NCBI GenBank assembly: GCA_022616415.1
Contig: JAKEEU010000426.1
Coordinates: 27,841 to 91,840 of the forward strand
Source: Candidatus Zhuqueibacterota bacterium
GTDB taxonomy: Bacteria > Zhuqueibacterota > Zhuqueibacteria > Zhuqueibacterales > Zhuqueibacteraceae
Direction of reading: 5' to 3'
Length of the DNA stretch: 64,000 nucleotides
Position numbers and translations under genes: made by a program. Of this stretch, positions 60,613 through 64,000 are shown piece after piece (positions within the stretch are counted from its first letter, which is position 1; each line of letters opens with the position of its first letter). Under the pieces are notes generated by a model. It was not told the origin of the DNA. It did no database searches and saw only the letters and a program-made list of their open reading frames with translations.

Positions 60613-61194
60613 TCACCCCAATTCGGCCCACGATCGGCCCACGCGCTCGAGAGGGATGCATCCTTCGTACATATCGGTGGCCGGTTGGAATCGTAGTTCC
60701 TCGGTTATGCCGATTTCGGAAGTGTAGTAGCCAACCAGCGTGAGCTCTTTCATCATGCCAAAGAACGGCTTGTCTTTCGATTTGGCGCGTCTGGCCTCGG
60801 CGGCTTCTCCATCCAATTCGGTGAGCACTTGGGTTTGCTGCTCACTCGTTCCATCGAGAAAACGTTTTCCATAAGACTTTTGAAATCGTGCGTCGAAATC
60901 GGTGAGGCCGCGCAAAAAGCGTTCCTTATCTTTCGCCGGCAGCCACTCGGTGAGCAGCAGATCGATGAATTCGTTGACACGCGCGGCTTTGGCGCCGGGC
61001 GTATCCGTCTCAGGAATGATCAGCTCCGCAATCGTGCTGACCAGCTTGTCTTGTTCCAGACTGAGGGTTTGCGGCGACCATGACGCTTTACCGGCGACGG
61101 GCCGGGCGCCGCTCAACACCGCCGAGATCACGGGCGCAGAAAGCGTTCCGCCCATGAGCCAGGCGACACGTTTTAAAGCTTCTCTTCTGTTCAT
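60613..61194 (-). CDS. Gluconate 2-dehydrogenase subunit 3-like Tat protein
   Basis: ATG 61194 follows AGGAGG; a GTG one codon earlier is possible. The 193-aa protein has a Tat signal (NRREALKRVAWLMGGTLSAP) and the subunit-3 domain: TLSLEQDKLVSTIAELIIPE, DTPGAKAARVNEFIDLLLTE, GMMKELTLVGYYTSEIG. In known dehydrogenase complexes this small subunit carries the folded GMC subunit through the Tat pore and stays bound. It precedes the GMC gene by 156 bases on the same strand. Confidence 0.9.
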   Translation of the reverse strand: MNRREALKRVAWLMGGTLSAPVISAVLSGARPVAGKASWSPQTLSLEQDKLVSTIAELIIPETDTPGAKAARVNEFIDLLLTEWLPAKDKERFLRGLTDFDARFQKSYGKRFLDGTSEQQTQVLTELDGEAAEARRAKSKDKPFFGMMKELTLVGYYTSEIGITEELRFQPATDMYEGCIPLERVGRSWAELG

Positions 61195-61212
61195 CACCTC
61201 CTCCTTTCGTCG

Positions 61213-61428
61213 TTATAACCCCAACGCAGTTATGTAGCCTTGATTCACGTGATTATTTTCGAACTTCACGTTTGCCAGCAGACCAGCCAAAGCAGCGCGG
61301 CCGTGTTCCAACGGCGGACGATGCTTTTTGATGTCTGCAGGATCGACGTGATGGATTTTGGCAAATTCGATAATTTCGTCCCAATACGGCGGGCGCGCGA
61401 AAGTACGAATGCAGCTCGCTGAATCCAT
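61213..61428 (-). pseudogene. C-terminal fragment of an unidentified enzyme
   Basis: The 71-codon frame (ATG 61428) has a sensible C-terminal look from PYWDEIIEFAKIHHVDPADI through RAALAGLLANVKFENNHVNQ to GYITALGL. The first residues look random, and a TGA lies just upstream in frame. It overlaps, in another frame, the end of the GH5-like fragment. I do not recognise the family; the tail style suggests a sugar oxidoreductase. Confidence 0.4.
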
Positions 61429-61429
61429 T

Positions 61430-61678
61430 TTCTTTGATCACTTGTTGAATTTGCCAATGCGCCGTCGCCACCTCCAGCTTGAACATGTATCCTTCCGGCA
61501 AGAGCCAGTTCCCAAGATTGATGCCGCGCAATTGGACTGGCTTGCCGTCCGGCGTAACGATCTGCTTGCCTTCCACGCGCACAAAGCTTGGCTGCGGAGG
61601 CTGCTGTTTGCTTTCACCGCAACCCCAATACCCGAAGAACAAAATTGCGGACAACAGGAATAATTGTTTTGCTTTCAT
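61430..61678 (-). pseudogene. N-terminal fragment of a GH5-like lipoprotein
   Basis: ATG 61678 opens a lipoprotein signal (LLSAILFFGYWGC, Cys20) and then FVRVEGKQIVTPDGKPVQLR and GINLGNWLLPEGYMFKLEV, the usual start of secreted GH5 endoglucanase-like enzymes. The match ends near residue 80 and the frame then runs through unrelated DNA to 61253. The catalytic barrel is gone. Confidence 0.55.
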
Positions 61679-61711
61679 TTTCCTGCTCGTGCTCTTTCTG
61701 CCTGAAAAACC

Positions 61712-61750
61712 GTCAGGACGCTACGCGATGTGACAAAAAAGCGTCCGGAC
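61712..61750. repeat. Inverted repeat GTCAGGACGC / GCGTCCGGAC
   Basis: Ten-base arms with one mismatch around a 19-base AT-rich loop, just upstream of the GH5-like start. Confidence 0.5.
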
Positions 61751-61760
61751 AGTGGATTGC

Positions 61761-61917
61761 TGTAATCCAACATTCATGTTGGGTTTTCCGCGCAACATGC
61801 GAAGCGCAATATGAATGCTGCGTTACGCTCGCGTTTTTTGGTTCACGGCTTCGGCGATGTAATCCAACATTCATGTTGGAGGTGGCGCAAGTGCAACATG
61901 AATGTTGCGTTACGCTC
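61761..61917. repeat. Two tandem copies of a paired REP-like element
   Basis: Each copy (61761-61829 and 61858-61917) has GTAATCCAACATTCATGTTG, a 10-20-base spacer, then AACATGAATGTTGCGTTACG or a close variant. This is the fullest form of the family seen elsewhere in the window. Confidence 0.8.
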
Positions 61918-63127
61918 ACGCCGTTTTTTTCACGGCTTCGTCTTTGAATGTCAAGGCAAAAAACAATGCGATCACGCCGGCGAACGCGCAAGGCACCCAC
62001 CAAATGACGGTCCAATCCTTCACGCCGTCTTTGGTAAACATGTCGACAATATTGCCGGAGAGAATCGAGCCCAGGCCGATGCCGACACCGTAAGTGATCA
62101 ACGCAATAAATCCTTGGGCGCTGGCGCGAACATCTTTGGGAGCCTTTTTGTCAACATAGATTTGGCCGGTAACGAAGAAGAAATCATAGCAGACGCCGTG
62201 CAAAAGAATGCCAACATAGAGCATCCAGACTAACGCGCCGAGATCGCCATAGGCAAAGAGGGCGTAACGAACCACCCAGGCCAACATACCGACCAAAAGC
62301 ATTTTCTTCACGCCCAGCCGGACAAAGAACCACGGCATGAGCACCATGAAAATAACTTCCGACATTTGCCCCATGGTTTGCTTGCCAGCGACCCCGGTCA
62401 TGCCCAGCTCATTCAGGAACAAATTGGTGAAATTATAATAAAAGGCAAGAGGTATGGAGATGAGCAGCGAGCAGAGCACGAAGATAAAGAAGTTTCTTTC
62501 TTTGAGAAGCCGCAGCGCCTTGAGCCCCAGCACTTCGCCGATGCTGACCTCCTTACCCACATTTTGCGGCGGCGTGTTGGGCAAAGTAAATGAGTACAAT
62601 CCCATCAAGACGGAAGCCAGAGCCGCCATTTTCATTGGCACCGCGCTTTTTTCTATCTCGGGAATAAAATCGGAAAGGACGAGTGTGATCACCAAACCGG
62701 CAACGATCCAGCCGATGGTTCCCCACACGCGCACTTTGGGGAACTGCTTGTCCGGACTGTCCATCTGGTTGAATGAAACGGCATTGACCAAAGCCAGCGT
62801 CGGCATGTAAGAGAGATTATAAAGCAATAAACTGCCGATCAACGTGCCAACGGCGGTGATGTCGGACGCGACATACATCAGGAAACCGCCCAGCAAATGC
62901 AAAACGCCCATCACTTTTTGCGAGGCGAAAAACCGGTCGGCAATCATCCCCACAAAAAACGGCGAAACGATCGCCGCGATGTTGTTCATCAAATAGGTAT
63001 AGCCGATTTGGCTGCCGGTAAATCCGATGTGCCCCAAATGCGTGCCCAAAGTGACGAACCATGCGCCCCAAATAAAAAATTGCAGAAACATCATCAGGCT
63101 GAGCCGCAAGTAGATTTTGATATCCAT
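61916..63127 (-). CDS. MFS transporter, nucleoside:H+ symporter (NupG-like) family
   Basis: ATG 63127 is chosen for its strong GGAGGAAGGAG site; an earlier start at 63190 adds 21 soluble residues. The 403-aa protein has twelve helices. MDIKIYLRLSLMMFLQFFIW and GAWFVTLGTHLGHIGFTGSQ are typical of the Nuc_H_symport branch; MIADRFFASQKVMGVLHLLG is the MFS A-motif region; VRVWGTIGWIVAGL follows. Substrates may be nucleosides or, in FCB bacteria, sugars. It lies among decayed genes, and its stop adjoins the REP-like repeats. Confidence 0.88.
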   Translation of the reverse strand: MDIKIYLRLSLMMFLQFFIWGAWFVTLGTHLGHIGFTGSQIGYTYLMNNIAAIVSPFFVGMIADRFFASQKVMGVLHLLGGFLMYVASDITAVGTLIGSLLLYNLSYMPTLALVNAVSFNQMDSPDKQFPKVRVWGTIGWIVAGLVITLVLSDFIPEIEKSAVPMKMAALASVLMGLYSFTLPNTPPQNVGKEVSIGEVLGLKALRLLKERNFFIFVLCSLLISIPLAFYYNFTNLFLNELGMTGVAGKQTMGQMSEVIFMVLMPWFFVRLGVKKMLLVGMLAWVVRYALFAYGDLGALVWMLYVGILLHGVCYDFFFVTGQIYVDKKAPKDVRASAQGFIALITYGVGIGLGSILSGNIVDMFTKDGVKDWTVIWWVPCAFAGVIALFFALTFKDEAVKKTA

Positions 63128-63186
63128 TCTCCTTCCTCCTTCGTTTTGGGTTTGGTTTAGTATTGAGTGGAATAAATTCCACGCAC

Positions 63187-63903
63187 TCATTTATTTGCAA
63201 CTCTCTTTAGCAAGCTTCTCAGAAAATCCAGATAATAATCGGGTCCCTGCCCGCCTTTTGATCTATCAAGAGACTGCTCATACCATCCCAGACAAAGCAA
63301 AAGCTCATAAACGTGAACCTCCTTCTTGGAAATCTCTTGTCCTCCTGAAGACAGATATGAATCAATCAAACGTCCCAATCCATTCGAAACTCGAAAGGGT
63401 TCTTTCGCGCCGCGCGTTACAATCGCCAACTCATAAGCTGTGTCGCCAATAAATGCATATTCCCAGTCAATAACAAATAGCCCTCCTTCTAATGTCCATA
63501 AAATATTTTGACCAAGCAGATCGCCATGAATGAGAACCGATTCTTTATCTGGCGGCAAATTCTCACAAATCCATTGTACCGCTTCTTGAATCTCCGGTAT
63601 GTTGAACCCTCGAAACCCATTGACAGTGCTCATTGCTTGTTCCCGTCGCGTAGAATATCGCTCGATGCTTTGAGGTAAATTGAGAATCGGCAATTTATGA
63701 ACTTCGGCGGCAATCTTTCCAACAATTTCCCAAGGACGATTGAGATGCGATTGAGATGCTCTTAAATCAACCGGCATGCCTGCTACAAATGACGTGACAG
63801 CTATCAAATTGCCGTCATGCCAAATCATTCCTACAGGTTCTGGTATCGAAAAAGATGTTGTTTTCTCGCCGATTGCATCAAGAATGAATTGTTCTCTAAT
63901 TAA
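63187..63903 (-). pseudogene. Aminoglycoside phosphotransferase-like (APH) protein, 5'-truncated
   Basis: From ATG 63828 there are 213 residues, but homology-like text continues upstream (REQFILDAIGEKTTSFSIPE) to a TGA at 63904-63906 without an ATG. SVLIHGDLLGQNILW is the catalytic Brenner motif and LFVIDWEYAFIGDTAYEL the metal-binding one, so the C-lobe is intact. About 40-50 residues of the N-lobe with the ATP-binding Lys are missing. The change in sequence at about 63905 suggests a deletion or insertion end. Without the N-lobe, activity is unlikely. Confidence 0.6.
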
Positions 63904-63925
63904 TCACCGATTTTCATTCTAAAAA

Positions 63926-64000
63926 TTAGGGTAAACTTTTGGGGCCAAATTTTGTGAACGCACACTTGGCGATGTTCACAAAACCCTTGCCGTTCTTTGA
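63926..64000 (-). other. Open frame entering from the right edge
   Basis: The minus strand reads 24 codons (ending FTKFGPKSLP) to TAA at 63928-63926. It could be the end of a gene, perhaps the one that replaced the 5' end of the APH gene. Not identified. Confidence 0.2.

Overview
The window is dense bacterial coding DNA of roughly 50% GC, almost all of it on the minus strand. Large TonB-dependent receptors with CarboxypepD_reg domains, a PorV/PorQ-type outer-membrane protein, a type IX secretion (T9SS) C-terminal sorting domain, a GWxTD-like TPR protein and many lipoproteins point to a free-living member of the FCB superphylum. A KSB1/Calditrichota-like lineage fits best, but this is an inference from gene content; no rRNA or tRNA gene was recognised.

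Layout. 1-7454: esterase fragment, RibD-like reductase, a 56-aa membrane protein coupled to an NCS1 permease, a GH78 rhamnosidase and a TolB-like propeller protein. 7.6-10.3 kb: a CRTAC1-family (FG-GAP + ASPIC/UnbV) lipoprotein between two decayed genes. 10.4-18.5 kb: a five-gene minus-strand run, CRTAC1 lipoprotein > DUF1080 > TPR > Tat-exported Gfo/Idh/MocA > ThuA-HEAT. 18.8-21.2 kb: GWxTD-like gene on the plus strand. 21.2-34.4 kb: small peptide > TonB receptor > T9SS cargo > PorV-like > terminator, then TPR > TPR > parvulin > CRTAC1 > TPR. 35.5-38.5 kb: FKBP and PQQ/haem dehydrogenase on the plus strand. 38.7-43.1 kb: second TonB receptor, metzincin-like protease, hypothetical. 43.8-47.5 kb: DUF1080, Gfo/Idh/MocA and sugar-isomerase genes. 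47.7-61.2 kb: TPR-CRTAC1 fusion, TPR, two CRTAC1 genes (one truncated), a 25-aa ORF, a pentahaem cytochrome, a GMC oxidoreductase and its small subunit. 61.2-64 kb: gene fragments, an MFS nucleoside transporter and a truncated phosphotransferase.

How they may work together. Two separate loci join CRTAC1/TPR surface lipoproteins to the enzyme set known from 3-keto-glycoside breakdown (DUF1080, Gfo/Idh/MocA, ThuA or TIM-barrel isomerase). The second locus adds a GMC oxidoreductase with its Tat small subunit and a multihaem cytochrome that could accept electrons. The reading proposed here is an envelope-anchored oxidative sugar pathway in which CRTAC1 and TPR proteins act as scaffold or ligand-binding parts. 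One gene fuses TPR, FG-GAP and ASPIC in a single chain, which supports physical partnership.

The DNA between genes is unusual. Several families of long palindromes recur, some supply stop codons, and some lie in frame inside genes. Remnants of at least seven genes (esterase, PHP hydrolase, porin, VapC, FG-GAP, GH5-like, phosphotransferase) show active decay.
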